A DNA stretch of 64,000 nt from NCBI GenBank assembly GCA_024449915.1, contig JAMZAV010000774.1, positions 310,001 to 374,000 of the forward strand, written 5' to 3'. Every line of letters begins with the position of its first letter. Position 1 is the stretch's first letter. The notes beneath the pieces were generated by a model that was not told the origin of the DNA, made no database searches, and saw only the letters and a program-made list of their open reading frames with translations. Position numbers and translations under genes: made by a program. The stretch comes from Sweltsa coloradensis. Lineage: Eukaryota; Arthropoda; Insecta; Plecoptera; Chloroperlidae. Below are positions 1 through 11,924 of the stretch, one piece after another.

Positions 1-3000
1 GAGGTTTACCAAAAGGGTTTAAAAATGAAAATGTTATGTGTTATTTTTTTTTTAAAATTTTTCCCCAAAACCCTTATTCTGTTTTATCATTTTGTTTTTT
101 CATGTGTGTTATTTTAAATCTAAAATTGTTAAAATAAACATAGGACGTAAAGATCATCGTTTTGATTTTGTGTTTTTTTGGGAAAAATTTCTGGGTTTTT
201 GTGTATAAAAAGGAGCAGTTTTCCCGGGGGTGTCCCTTTTGTTCTCATGAAAACCCCAAAAAACTAAATTTTTTATTATTAAAATTTTTTTTAAAAGCAT
301 GCGGTATATCCCCTTTAGTCAGTAAGTAGCTTAAATAGTAAATTTAAATATGCAAATTGTCAAAAGGGGGTCTCTACACTCTACAGTATATTGGGACTGT
401 CTGGAGGGGCATAACAAGTGAAGGCTAGGTGTGTGGTCCACGACCCGAGGAAGGTGTTACAAAGCGCAGGTGGGTTGTGACGTCACCCCCCCCCCCCCTC
501 GTCCGTCTAGTTATCACTAATTCATCTCTCGGTGATCGCACCTCGTGGACCGCCCAAGGGTATCGATCACCCAGAAGAAAAAGAGGGGCTGGGGGGGGGA
601 AATGGGGGTTAGCAAATGCGACCCACCCTCGCCACCCCGGCCAAATTTCCCGCACCCCAGCCGGGAAAAAACCCCAAAACGCAGGGCGAAAAGACTCTCT
701 TTCCCCTATCGAGGCTCGCTCGTTGCAGCATCCGATGGCATCCATTAGCTAAAATGGGGGGGCCGGTGGATGGACCAAACCCGTTTCTGGGGTGGGGGTA
801 GGACCCGACTACGTGTTTTCCCTGCAAAGTGAGCTGCACAGGGTTTACTTGGCACACTTGAAGGTGGATCAACGGATTTTACACGATACGACTGTCGTAA
901 ACTTAAATCACACAGTGTCCATAGTCGGTGATTGACCCAGATTCCTCCAGGTCCAATCCAGACTTAATCGTGGATGTGTTTTAAACATTTTCCTTCTTTC
1001 CTTACCATCCTCTTAGAAAAGTATATGGGCGCCTGTGCGGGGTTTTGCCCGGGATGGGGCCTTTTCTTAGCTCTTTTTGTCTGTTCAGGGGTTGGGCGCG
1101 GGAAATTTAAAAACCTCACCCCCCCGTTTTTTAATTTTCCCGTGCCAAGGGACCCAAAACTAAAAAAAAATGGTGGGCCCCAGTTGCCCCAGTTGTTTGG
1201 GAAGGTCTCTTTTTTGTCATCATCAAACCCCCATAGCCAATTCTCAAACCTCCTGGTCTCCTTAAAAGCATACGAGAGCCACACCCAATCCCAAAAAAAT
1301 TTAACAACATTTGAGGGGACAACTAACCCCAACGATTTGTGCCCGAAAACCCCCGAGATTTTCCGCTTCCCTTTGGGTTTTCAAACTAAAACAAGCGATT
1401 ATTGGGCGGAAAAAAAGTAACCCTCCCCCCACCACCCCCCCCCCCAACCCCACCCCCCGCAGACACATCAAGCTCGTCAAGCCGAATTATTAGAGCGGAA
1501 AATCGAGTTAAGATGACAACAAAAGCGAGTCGATTGATTCTCCTGTCATTCGCATGGCTTGGAGTTCCCACGACTTCCTGTACCTTCAGGCCTAATCTCA
1601 TCTGACACCCAACACGTTTAGGGCCCAGGGAAATGATCCCACCCCCTCCAGCTTTGAGGATTAAACCCCCTGAAACACGGCCAGGAGGATACTCCACGAC
1701 CCTGGGAGCCGAGAGGACCTCAACATTTACTCGCCTACCAACGCAAAATAATATTATGTGATTCACACGTAGAAATATGCAAGATAACAGATATTGCGGC
1801 CTATAAAATACCTTATCCAAAATACATTGGCTTAGCCGTGGATGTGTGTGCTACACATAATCTTTAGTTCTGGCATATATCGTCTTCGAGGAAAATATTG
1901 AATTCGCTAAAAACTGATAGATTTCACTAAATTATCAGAGATAATGAGCATTTTACATGCACATTATTCCATGTTGCTGAAAATGCCAGTGTCCATTTAT
2001 TTTTATTTTTATACACTCTCCCTGAAAATGTTACTTCTGAAGTTTCTATACTTGGGTAGCCGAGTTACATAGCAAGAATGAAATATATAGTCTTGGACTC
2101 AGATGCATAGAGGTGTGCAAAAATGGTAAGAACTAAATTCGCGATTTTTTTTAAAGTTGGGAAAAAAATCCCTTCAAAAAACCGTTTCACATGGATCAAT
2201 GGGACCCAAATTTAAAAATTCGCGAATTTTTGCGGGTTGTCTTTAAAACCCCGAATTAGGTCACGAAATTTCAAAGTTTTTTTAAATTTTGGTGGAGGTT
2301 CCCCGGGGGGAAGTCGAAATTAAAAAAATCCTGGCTGGTAAAATATGGGGGGAGGTGCCGGGTATAAACGCGATTGTGAGATCGTAAATTTAAAAATCGG
2401 TTTTTACGCGAGGAAGTTCAAAAATACTTTATATCAAAAAAATTTATGCTCACAATCCACAATCCACAATAAAAAAATTTTTTTTGGTAAGGGGGTTTGG
2501 GTTTTTAAAAACATAAAAGCCCGGGGTCATCTATTGTTTTGTTGAGTGTGGGAAAATTTGGGGACAAGAAAACCTCTGTGAAAAAAACGTAAAAAGAATA
2601 GAAAGGGGTTAAAACAACAATTAAAGTGAAGGGGTTTGGCAGGGCATTAAATGGCCCTCTCATTTTTAAAATTTGGGAATTTCTATCTTAAAAATAGGTC
2701 ATTTTTTAAATTTTTATTTGAATTATTATTGGAGACTAGGATCGATCAATTTACATGATTTGCGATCTTTAAAGGGGAAAACGGCCCTGTGTCTACAGCC
2801 CGGGTTTAATCGCTATAGGGGGATCGAAAATACATCGTGGCTATCTCTTCCTTTTTTATCTTTACAAAACCATTCGGGTCCTTTACCGGGAATCTCGTAA
2901 TTCCCGAAACATTTCAATACCGTCAGTAAAAAAAACTGTAAAAAATTCAAGTCGTTTTTTTAAATAAGGCCCACCCAAAATATACTTTTAGACAATTTTA

Positions 3001-3010
3001 TAGCCCCAAA
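1..3010. other. Low-quality, homopolymer-inflated segment
   Basis: The segment is dense in runs of A, T, C and G (for example a C run near 485-498 and many blocks of 4-8 identical bases), unlike the rest of the window. Part of it (about 2100-2440) is recognisably the same repeat as 49644-50000, but with extra bases in most short runs and mismatches at run edges. That pattern suggests uncorrected long-read error near a contig end, not biology. The ORFs here (for example 964-1332 minus and 974-1420 plus, antiparallel) look like chance products. I see no gene. Confidence 0.7.
2100..2440 (+). mobile_element. Corrupted partial copy of TIR element family G
   Basis: The order of landmarks matches the copy at 49644-50370: a GTGTGCAAAAATGGT start, then AAATTCGCGATTTTTT, AATCCCTTCAAA, a segment like ATCAATGG, TTCGCGAATTTT, two GGTGGAGGT-type motifs, and GATTGTGAGATCGTAA. 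Similarity fades after about 2440. Most differences are inserted bases in homopolymers, so part of the divergence is probably technical. There is no coding capacity. Confidence 0.65.
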
Positions 3011-3524
3011 CGTGGAAACGTTGGACTTCAAAGCCACATCATGAGAAATTATGGAAATAAAATAGTAACACGAGCTATGATAGCTAAAACAATTCCTGCT
3101 TAGATAATAAAACAATTAGGCATCACACTAAGGTTATTGTGGCAAGCGTTGCAGTCGATACAGCTATAATCCAAGTCCGAGCTAGCATATTCGCGTCCCC
3201 GTTTGCAAATGAGGTGTAGAAAGAATACCTACTCAATCTACCGTTAGAAAGGCTATAAATGTCGCCGCGAGCGAAGAAAACACTTCATGCTAAACTTGGC
3301 CATAAACCAAACGAAGTTATAGGATCGAATGAATTGTTGTTTTCATAACATGTCAGATAATATGCTGTATAATGTAACATCATTTGATTTCTCCTCTTCA
3401 CCGTTTAGAACGGGTTCTCATTGCATAGCTATAAACATGTAAGTTAGATGTCATAAGATAACTTTTATTGGGGTTCTAAACACAAAGAAGTACTTCGTGT
3501 ATCTCAAAGGACCTGGTCTCTCAT

Positions 3525-3622
3525 GGACCATGTTTTACCGAATACAGCAGCAGTAGCTTTAGCTGTAAACCCCCAAAGGACCATGTTTTACCGAATACAG
3601 CAGCAGTGGCTTTAGCTGTAAA
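3525..3622. repeat. 53-bp tandem duplication
   Basis: Two nearly identical blocks start with GGACCATGTTTTACCGAATA at 3525 and 3578. They differ at one base in the CAGCAGTRGCTTTAGCTGTAAA part. It is a short recent duplication, with no coding frame and no recognised element. Confidence 0.85.
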
Positions 3623-3719
3623 GCCTCCTAAAACTCAAAGGGAGGTCATTTCCCCGACTAAGAAGCCGGACAACCCCATGAAGCCCTGGAAGTCAGTACC
3701 CGCTATCCGTCTGTCACAC

Positions 3720-4235
3720 TCACCCTAGTCTAGTCTCTCCTACCCCGTACACCACCTGCACCCAGACACTCCATGCACACCTATACATATAATACACCGC
3801 GTCCTCCCTGCCCTACGCCCAGACCTGCCACGCACACCTACACTAATGCACCCAGTCCTACACCTGATATACATTCCAGTCCCTCCTTGCGACCTCCATA
3901 CCTAACGTGCACCTTCCTTACCCTCTCCCACCCATCTAGCAACCAGCCTACACACACCCACCCACATTCAGACCTACCCCTAAACACACCCACACCTTCC
4001 TTCCCCTACCACCTAAGCCTACATCTCACCAAGACCTGCACCCAACCTACACCCAGCCTATACCAGACCTACACCCAGACCTGCCCCAAGCACCTACTCT
4101 CCAGCCGACACTGCACCATACCTACACCTAGTCCTGCCCAACACCTGCACCCCACCTACACCCAGCCTACACCAGACCTACTCCCAGACCTGCCCCAAGC
4201 ACCTACTCTCCAGCCGACACTGCACCACACTCCCG
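3720..4235. repeat. C/A-rich low-complexity tract (CCTACACCCAG-like)
   Basis: The tract is a long, degenerate, almost G-free plus strand built from CACCTACACCCAGAC-like phrases. It gives a 162-codon open frame (3773-4261, plus) of Thr/Pro/His/Tyr-rich sequence, but the openness follows from composition because stop codons need T-A-G or T-G-A contexts that are rare here. I do not call a gene. Confidence 0.8.
4046..4229. repeat. 109-bp tandem duplication inside the C/A-rich tract
   Basis: The phrase CCTACACCCAGCCTAYACCA starts at 4046 and again at 4155. It is followed both times by AGACCTAC, CCCAGACCTGCCCCAAGC and ACCTACTCTCCAGCCGACAC. The copies differ at a few bases, so this is a discrete duplication on top of general low complexity. 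Confidence 0.85.
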
Positions 4236-5624
4236 ACTCAGGCGCCGGTATTGATTTATAGATAACTACCTCCCCAGGCCAGCCCGCCAGATCTAGGCCA
4301 GTAGACTGAATCTGTTCGCAGCTTCCTTCCTCTCTCCACTTGAGACTTTATAGGCGGCATCAGCTGACGAATTACCATTCACACCAAGTACAGACTGTGC
4401 AGTGTGCAGTGTAGGCCTACTTCGAGACAACGGAAGCGACCCAAAGAAACTCACGGAAACGCGTCTTCTAGATATAAGAGCCCGGTTTCGATTTCTGCAA
4501 GTGGCCATCATTCCGAAGTTCGGAACTATACAGACGTTTCTGTCTATGACACCTCAATTCAGTTCTTAATTGGCACTTGGCTTGCTTTTTAAAAACAGAT
4601 TAACTATGGTACATCAATAATTAAATATTATGTTGTTTTTAGCTCACATTAACATTGTCATAAAGGTTGCACAGGAGTACCTATAATATCGGCGCGATAG
4701 TGTCCCCGCAGTTCAGTTGGAACTCGGCCCACAATAATTGTCATATCTGCATATTTTTTTTAAGTTTATTCACGATAAGATTTACTAGAACGTATGTGAT
4801 GTCGATTTTAGAAATTATTTGTAATATGGTTTTATAAAATTGCGAACTTGGAAAATATTTTGAAAATTTAACTTCACTTTAGAGCTTTATAAAAAGAATT
4901 ACAAAATTTTTAATGGAAAAAGTACATCACACAAGTTCCAATTTCAACATTTATCTTCAAAATAAAATAAAAATGATAAAAATCGTGTTTGGAGTTACCG
5001 TTAAACTACTGAACTGCGAATCCATGTTTTGCGCTATTTTAGGCCTATTTAGCACACATGCCTCCATGTGCGCTGTTTTGCAGTTAGGGTTGCAATTGTA
5101 ACCTAATTTAACTTGAATTATCGACGAATAATGCTTTAGGCCACTGTTGCAAGTTCCACTTCGAACCCCCTGAAACTTGAAACCCACAAAGTATAAGTCG
5201 TATCCATGGTTACGTCAATAATTCTCCTACTTCTTTACATCTCCAATTTAGAACCTCTTTTGACTTATGGCGGCCGATTCAATTTGGAGGGTTCATATGC
5301 AGCCGGGAGAAATTTATGTTACAGAAAGTGGCAGCAAGAATTATGACCGCCCTCGTCTAGAGAGACGTAAAGCATTATCACTTCCGTTACATAATTTCAA
5401 GCCAGTTTTATAGAAAAGTCTGAGATTTATTGAATCACGAGGACCTGAATCCGAATCCTAGCCGAACTCTGACCCTAACCTGAGCCCAAGACGGAAACCA
5501 GATCTGGGCTATAACTCGAGAAAAATGAAAATTTATTTGATGAAAAAAGACAAAAAGTGAGTCCTGGGATTGAGCCACGCATAATAGCCCAACAATCCAT
5601 CCTGACACTTAAAGCATCCTAAAG
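4236..5624. other. No gene seen; AT-rich unique sequence
   Basis: Only short chance frames occur. A palindrome-like GGTTGCAATTGTAACC lies at about 5087-5102. A degenerate GAACCT-like stretch runs over about 5441-5490. I found no splice-bounded coding segment or RNA gene. Confidence 0.5.
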
Positions 5625-6195
5625 AGGGAGCGAAGCTACTTGATCAACATATCGTCGAAGAAGAATACAAAAATGGATCAATTTTGTTTGCGTTGGTAAA
5701 TTGGTGGTAGTGCCGGGTATAGTAATGGTGTTCGTGGTGTAGGTGCCGGGTCATGAATTTTCAATCTTTAGGGTCAATACCATAGATAGTAGCTAGATTA
5801 GCAGTCAGTGGTCTACTTCCGTAACAATGAGAAGCCATCTTGAAATCCCAGTTTGCATGTTAGTTAAATGGGAGCGATTTGTAGCCCAAATATTATTAAA
5901 GATTGCCGCTAGGTTGACAGGTGAGCGTACTAGCCATTAACACCAAATTATTACTAAATTCCCTTATGCTTCTTATTGTTTTTGTTTGTTCAATCCCATG
6001 CTGCACAAGCTAGAACCATATCAAACAATCCAGTAAAATACTTTCTTGCATTAAAAAAACATAAAATAAAACGCCAAATCGCCATCTTGAATTAGATTTT
6101 CGACGCTTCAATTTGCTACGTTCGCGCCTGTGTGGACTGTGGAGGTATTAGGGTCAATACACACACAGACGGACGAACAGAAAAATGATGCTTAA
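5625..6195 (-). mobile_element. Family A short TIR element, minus orientation, expanded
   Basis: It begins with AGGGAGCGAAGCTACT followed by TGATCAACAT, the reverse complement of the 3' end of the plus-strand copies (ATGTTGATTGAGTAGCTTCG at 63042-63061). It contains GGTGGTAGTGCCGGGTATAG and GTAGGTGCCGGGTCATGAA (reverse complements of the CCCGGCACCTCCACC core). It ends near ACAGACGGACGAACAGAAAA, the reverse complement of the TTCTGTYCGTCCGTC head. The interior is about 250 bp longer than other copies, so another sequence may be inserted. There is no ORF. Non-autonomous, MITE-like. Confidence 0.6.
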
Positions 6196-6199
6196 GTTT

Positions 6200-6825
6200 A
6201 TATGGGAGCTTTACTTCATTATTGTAACACTAGTCACCTCTGACGATGGGCCAGTTTTCCCATGGGAATACGTCTACGAAGATAATGAATATGGTGTTGA
6301 TCAATTGGTGGGATCAGAGACCGTAGACTTGTCATTAAAAATGAATAAGTAAAGATAGTTAAAAATGATTAACCACTGTCTTCTTGGGATGGACTCGAAT
6401 ATTATCACTGACAGCCAAGCTGCTCTGCATGTCAAGGGATTGACAAAAACACGAGAGCTACAAAGGAGCAGGAACGTAATCAGATATTCAGTTTGTCATT
6501 GAAAATGTTGTTAATATTTCAATTGCGTATCTTTCAATATTTGTTCATAGCCATTCTCAGCATGAGCACCATCTGTCTTGACTCAATTAATTATCATTCG
6601 TTTTAGTCTGCTAGTATATCTGTTTTATTTATCTTTTTACTGCTTGCTATCATACTTAAAACACCCCGCTGTATGGTACATCAGGTTTATCCGGTGAGAA
6701 TCTCTTCAGGTGACTAAATTTAAGTAATAAGGGTGTTGGTAACTATGAAGGGAATGTCATAGGGCTGTTTAAGAAGAGTCGCTAGCAGCAGAAAACCATG
6801 GGCATAACTTTCAGTCAGGTTTGTC
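6200..6825. other. No gene seen
   Basis: Unique AT-rich sequence with only short chance frames. No repeat or RNA gene is recognised. Confidence 0.5.
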
Positions 6826-6905
6826 CGTGGAGGGAATCGAACCCGCGACCTACCGAATCAGAGTCTCGCGCCTTACACGCGAGAATTACTTATCTCGGTG
6901 TGCTA
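6826..6905 (-). repeat. tRNA-derived SINE relic
   Basis: On the minus strand, GGTTCGATTCC (B box, 6833-6843) is preceded by a tRNA-like anticodon/variable region with GGCGCGAGACTCTGATTCGG. The acceptor and D arms do not pair as in a functional tRNA. It is a pol III-type relic, not a tRNA gene. Confidence 0.6.
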
Positions 6906-7554
6906 TAATAAGTAAATAAAAAACAATCAGTTATTATAGTGTGAGATATCACTCACGATGAAGCTCCACAATAAAGATGATAATCATCTCTTCAAACGGT
7001 GTTAAAACCGCATTCCATCCTTCATCTGACTGACTCTGAGCAGAAGTGGTTTGAGAGACGAGATCTGCTCGTGCCCCAAATAGCGGAGGTTCTGGCGATA
7101 CAACGGCAACCTCCTGACTCACACACGGGGCTAGCGAGCGATCGATTCAGAAAGTGGGGGAAATAAGTGGTAAAATGCTAAGTGAGACAATACCAATTTT
7201 CTCCCTCAATAACAGATCTCGAGAAAGTGTGTAGGGGGGGGGGGCTACCCTCCAGTGTCTCAGCGACGTCACAGATGGTGGAGTTCCCACCGGGTTCGTA
7301 TGGGTCGGAGAGAGAAGAAACTCGTCTTACCGATCTTCGTAGTTCGTTGCTTAGCAACGTCGTCTCGTTTTACAAGAAATCAGTCTTGGAATAATTTAAA
7401 ATTTACTTTTTTGTGTCAAACATGCCTCGGCCATCTAGGTGATTAACTGAGATAGAATTGAGAACAGGCTAATTAATGTGACCCAAGTCCATCATTCGTC
7501 TTTTGTCAGAGAACTAACAAAAGGAAAACACCCTAGAACACCACCTCAGTAGTC
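6906..7554. other. No gene seen; one short poly-G run
   Basis: Contains a G run of about ten at 7217-7227. A SINE-tail-like phrase with CTCCTGACTCACACACGG lies near 7110 and resembles text downstream of the SINE at 11950. Nothing in it can be supported as coding. Confidence 0.45.
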
Positions 7555-7646
7555 TCGCTCTCCCACAGATAACTGTAGGACCTAACTCCACCGCCTTGTA
7601 TCGCTCTCCCACAGATAACTGTAGGACCTAACTCCACCGCCTTGTA
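7555..7646. repeat. 46-bp tandem duplication
   Basis: Two identical 46-bp units start with TCGCTCTCCCACAGATAACT at 7555 and 7601 and end in CCACCGCCTTGTA. CCACCGCCTT also occurs in the 84-bp array at 25140-25727, where it is followed by different sequence. Confidence 0.9.
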
Positions 7647-8084
7647 GTAATGAAGACGTGATCACGTGACACGGGTGAGATGAGGTGATCACTAAAAGGG
7701 AGGTCACCACCCAAGACGGGAGCAAGTTGGAGAAGATTAGGGGATTAATTCCGTGTGGACCATCCAGAGATTCTACTGATTCCACCACGGTAGGGTTGTT
7801 TGTCTAGCGATCTCTCGAGCTGGCTGCAGATTAGCACTCGGTCTGAGAGTTAGAGAGTCTGCATGCGTGGGAAGGTTGGTGGGCTACGTAAATGTAAGTT
7901 GAGCATGTCTGCTACTTTGATAATAATATTCCGGAGACAACTTGTGGCTCGTCACTAGAGTTATTACTAAAGTTAGGGTGTCACTTATCAGGGTAGTTGG
8001 GTGGGAATTAGACGAGACTGAATTCATTAAACTCAACCTCAAAGTTCACCTCTTGACGGAGATAAAACTTGATGTAAACTGTGA

Positions 8085-8140
8085 TTACCGGTGGAGGGTA
8101 TCGAACTCACAGCCTCCAGACACGAGTGAGATTCTTTAGC
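8085..8140 (-). repeat. tRNA-derived SINE relic
   Basis: The reverse complement gives AGTTCGATACCC (B box like) at about 8096-8108, preceded by a CTGGAGGCTGTG-like variable region. It is flanked by AT-rich sequence. No intact tRNA fold. Confidence 0.4.
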
Positions 8141-8300
8141 ATGCACTTTTGAAATAATGTCAAATAATTTTACAACCTCTAAAGCAACTAGAACGAGATT
8201 CATTATATTATAATTGCCAATTCTTTCGTCTTAACAGCATCATCATATATTTTTACTTCAGGATAAAAATGTAATTTAAAATTAAAATTCTTCTGCAGAG

Positions 8301-8396
8301 CTGCAGTGCCGTGGAGCCCAGTGCAGTGCAGTGCAGTGCAGTGCAGTGCAGTGCAGTGCCGTGGAGCCCAGTGCAGTGCAGTGCAGTGCAGTGCAG
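8301..8396. repeat. (GTGCA)n pentanucleotide array with 50-bp super-unit
   Basis: Two blocks each have CTGCAGTGCCGTGGAGCCCA-like text followed by repeats of GTGCA. The GTGCCGTGGAGCCCA phrase is at 8306 and 8356, giving a 50-bp outer period. It is open in several minus-strand frames only because the pentamer lacks stops. Simple-sequence repeat, not a gene. Confidence 0.9.
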
Positions 8397-8904
8397 CTTC
8401 TGAGCTCTGACTGTCTGAGCACCTAATCGCGGACATCCGCACCTGCACCGCGAGCAACGAGGATGCAAAGTGGGCCGTCTTCTGCAAGTGGAGCAACTAG
8501 ACACAACAGCCCGGGGCGCAGTCACAACAAGGCGACATGTATTGGTGCCATGCAGGCCTGGCTCACGGCGGGGAGGGCGATGTGTCTCCCCAGAGCTTGC
8601 TTGGCGCCGGTCTCTTGGGTGGAGACTCAGAAACTCGAGTGGTTACAAAACATTCTTACGAAATTAACATCGATCCCGCCCTCAGCTTCATAAATATTTA
8701 GGCAATTGATTAAAATTACCTTTTCCATTTGCCAGCTGTTGAGCGATCAGCTATCATAACAAGGCATAATTATTATTTTTTGATTATTATTTATTTACCA
8801 ACAGAATACAAAATATACTCCAGAAAATATTGAATGCATAAAAAAATTAAACCGTAAGTTTTAAATTTAATATTTGTTAAGTTGAGACGGAATGTCCATG
8901 TAAT
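8397..8904. other. No gene seen
   Basis: A moderately GC-rich patch (8400-8600) has overlapping short open frames in three readings, which argues against a single real one. The rest is AT-rich. No repeat recognised. Confidence 0.4.
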
Positions 8905-9453
8905 TTGTGTAATTTTAAGGGCAAATCAAGGCATTTGGCGCATTATACGAGGAAAACTATACTCAAAATTCTCCTTCTCCTTTCTCCTTCTCCGTCTCCT
9001 TCTCCTCAACCTCTTGTTAGACACTTCCACTTTATCAACTCAATTCCTAATTTGTCCGTCAATCCACCTCCTCCACGGATATTTGAGTGTTTATCCTCAT
9101 CTTCGTCATCATCATCCTCCCCCTCGCATCCATCTTGTTCCTTCATCTCCCTGCGAGTCGACCAAAGAGACGAACACCTTGCAGCTCCGACGCTCTCGCC
9201 GCATCGATTGTTGGCCCCACTAATTTATCACACACATCGGATGAACGAACACCCACCTGCTGTGATCTACATTTCAGGTCTTCTCTCTCAGTTATTTATC
9301 ACTTCGCTTTCTACCAGGGGGTCTTCGGATATCGCAGAGAGTAAACGCGTGTTAAAGTCTCATTTCCTGGTGTCGTATTTTACCCCCCTGAGATCGGGGG
9401 ACGTCTGGAAGACTCGGGGAACATCGGGGACCCGGGTTGGGGGAATACGATGA
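8905..9453 (+). other. Longest ORF in window (182 codons), probably spurious, over a CT-rich tract
   Basis: The frame is open across 182 codons but is dominated by low complexity: a CTCCTTCTC-type tract at about 8965-9010 (Ser-Pro repeats) and a TCATCATCATC-type tract near 9095-9125 (poly-Ser). A second overlapping frame (8882-9223) is also open. I see no domain, signal peptide or family motif. The pyrimidine-rich tract could be part of an untranslated region or regulatory DNA. Confidence 0.2.
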
Positions 9454-9480
9454 CGACGACTGGGGAACGCGGGGAACGGA
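9390..9480 (+). other. Cluster of G runs, possible G-quadruplex
   Basis: Within about 50 bases there are four or more runs of at least four G (GGGGG, GGGG, GGGG, GGGGG) with loops of about 15, 6 and 9 bases. Further GGGGAACG phrases follow. The runs are embedded in GGGGAMC-like units, so the cluster may have arisen by short slippage. Confidence 0.45.
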
Positions 9481-10236
9481 CGTAAATCGATGGGGAAATT
9501 ATCGTAGATTTCGAGTTTCGCGCGGAAATGCTGCTGAAACATTTTAATTTATCTCTTGAAGTTTTCTTCTTTGTTTTTAGTGTTGTTTTATTGAGTCTTT
9601 GCTCCAAGTTGCGTTGTTTTATTTAGAGATTTGATTACAGATAAAACAACTGTTCCGTGTGTTTATGGCGACCCTAAACCGGCCTGTATTGTACACCTGG
9701 GCTAGGAGGGTGCGCGACCTGTGAGGGGCGTTTCTCTATCAATACAAGATGCAATGCAATCATCAGATATTGTCATGTTCATCTGTAGTTTCATAATGAT
9801 GTCTCAACATACCTTTTTATAAATTTAATAAACAATTAAATTTTTAAACTATCATCTCACTTATTTTAAACAAAATGTGAATAACTTTGCTACATTGCAA
9901 GTTAATAAAACGATTTTGATAATAATGATTATGAATTGAAATTTTAATGATTTAATAAGTGGCCGGACTACCATATTACTTCAAATTATTTTAGCTAGGG
10001 AAAGGGTCATGGATATGAAACAAAACAAGTGGACTATTTGACTCTCTTCAGTGTGCTGTATAATGAGGATATTTGTAAGGAACTTGGCGGTCAACCTTCA
10101 GGTTTCACAGTTTGATTGAAGAGTATACCACGTGATAAGCCTTCAGTCAAGATGGCCGGTGACTGAAGTCGAGCCTGCGACCACAGAGTTAGATTCTTAC
10201 TTAAAACACATTAGCTGCTGCAAGTATTCCCCAAAC
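9481..10236. other. No gene seen
   Basis: AT-rich unique sequence. A weak reverse-complement B-box-like site lies near 10165-10180 (minus). Confidence 0.4.
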
Positions 10237-10290
10237 CAAGTTATCTTAGGTTCTAATCTGCATCAAGTTATCTTAGGTTCTATTCTGCAA
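10237..10290. repeat. 27-bp tandem duplication
   Basis: The block CAAGTTATCTTAGGTTCTAW at 10237 repeats at 10264 with near identity. Confidence 0.9.
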
Positions 10291-11689
10291 GAACGATTAA
10301 AATATCAAAAGTGTTCGCTTCTCCGGCCAAGTTTCGAATAAGTTTCTCATCACTGCAGGCTGCAGCCTCCCTCGAATTAGCCCCCCCCCCCCCCCCAGCC
10401 AGGCTAGTAATCCTAGTTACTTGGCGCTCTACGTCATCATCATCTCTCAAACTGGTTAAATTATTACTACTGACACTCTCTGTCTTACAGTGTAGCATGG
10501 GTCTTGCGAGGAATTAAGAAATACTGGCGAGATGATCTTTATTATTAGATTAACGGAGCCAGTTTCTCATCAGAGATACTTTCACAGGACATTGATCAGC
10601 GAAGATGCCAATAATACCAAGGCATTCGGCTGCCAAAAAACTTTTGTCGTGAACTAAAAAGAAATATACAAGAGTTTGGGTCTAAATGGCCCGTACGCCG
10701 TAGTTTCATTTTCTGGGCAAGTTTGACAGAAAATGTGATGGCGCCGGAAGAATGGAATGTTAATTAGTATTTACTTTTGTGATGTGATTTAATTACTCAA
10801 TAAGATTGAGATTGCGCCAACAATACAGCTGAATAATGCAGTTATGGCGAGGAAGATTCACGGGTTTGATTCCCGTTCGAGTTGGATTTTTAATTTTTTT
10901 TAAACTTTTTTTGAGAGAACGTTTACGTGTACACAAATTAATTTAATTTGATCGTACTCAGTTTTACGAAAATTGTATGATTTATTACGATTTATTGTGA
11001 GTTCTTTTGTAGGGCGGCTCCAGAGTACGTTGTTTATAAGAAGCTTTGCATAATAGTAATTACATTAATGTCATGTTTGGGACGGGGGGGGGGGGGGGGC
11101 TGTAAACTTCTAACAAAATTAATGTCATCTTTATGACTACTAAACCTGATACTCTCTAAAGTCTAAACCATGAAAAATGCGTGGTAAAATAAAACCCCGA
11201 TTGCCACTTTCATCTTTATATACCTCGCTATAAAACGTAGTTAATTTTAATTGTAGTGCGCGCTTGAGTGAGAAAGAAGTCTTTTAGTCGGAGACAAAAG
11301 GTGTTGTGACGATCTCGTTGCAACTGTCGGAGTGAAGAGTGTTATGCAAATAAGAGCCGTCACGTCTGGGGTAATTACTCTCTGCTACTCTGGCTGACAC
11401 TCGCGCGACGCTCAACTCTGCACTCGTCTCGCGCGCAATTAACACGGACAAAAACTAGAAGTCACCTCTCAGAAGCTAAGTAGAACACGTCTTCGGGAGT
11501 TAAACAGGGATCACATCCGTCTGGGCTGGAGTTGGGGAAGTTTGAAGAGGAGGAAGCTAAAGTTATACCACGAAAAAACAATATGGTATAGCGCGTAGTT
11601 ACATCATCAGTTTTCATGAATATGATTACAGAGTGAGAGAGACACAATCGTATAGTTTGATATAGCAATTGTCTTAAAAATTTGCCCCT
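10291..11689. other. No gene seen; homopolymers and a weak B box
   Basis: Holds a C run of 16 at 10381-10396, a G run of 13 or so near 11086-11099, and a weak plus-strand B-box-like GGTTTGATTCCC near 10863-10874. Short chance frames only. Confidence 0.45.
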
Positions 11690-11740
11690 ACTTAGACTCG
11701 AACCCAGAAACTCAAGCCTTATTTGGTGGATTTTTGTACG
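11690..11740 (-). repeat. tRNA-derived SINE relic
   Basis: The reverse complement reads GGGTTCGAGTCTAAG, a near-canonical B box (11694-11705), with CTTGAGTTTCT before it. There is no recognisable D arm at the expected spacing. Confidence 0.45.
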
Positions 11741-11852
11741 GCAATTACATCAACTGCAAAAATATAATTAGTTATGTTCCGCAGACAAATAATTATATTA
11801 CATATAATTTTTCAAAAATGTTAGTTTCTTTATTTACATTTATTTATTTCGA

Positions 11853-11875
11853 TCTCTCTCTCTCTCTCTCTCTCA
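11853..11875. repeat. (TC)n microsatellite
   Basis: About eleven uninterrupted TC dinucleotides lie between AT-rich flanks. Confidence 0.95.
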
Positions 11876-11924
11876 AAATCATTTACCGACTGCAGATGTA
11901 AATTATAAAAGAGTTACGTGTTTC

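Noticed and set aside
964..1420. Overlapping 122- and 148-codon ORFs
   Set aside because: They lie in the homopolymer-corrupted segment and are antiparallel; unreliable.
3773..4261. 162-codon Thr/Pro/Tyr-rich ORF
   Set aside because: It follows from a C/A-rich low-complexity tract with a 109-bp duplication; no protein family, and no codon-position signal visible.
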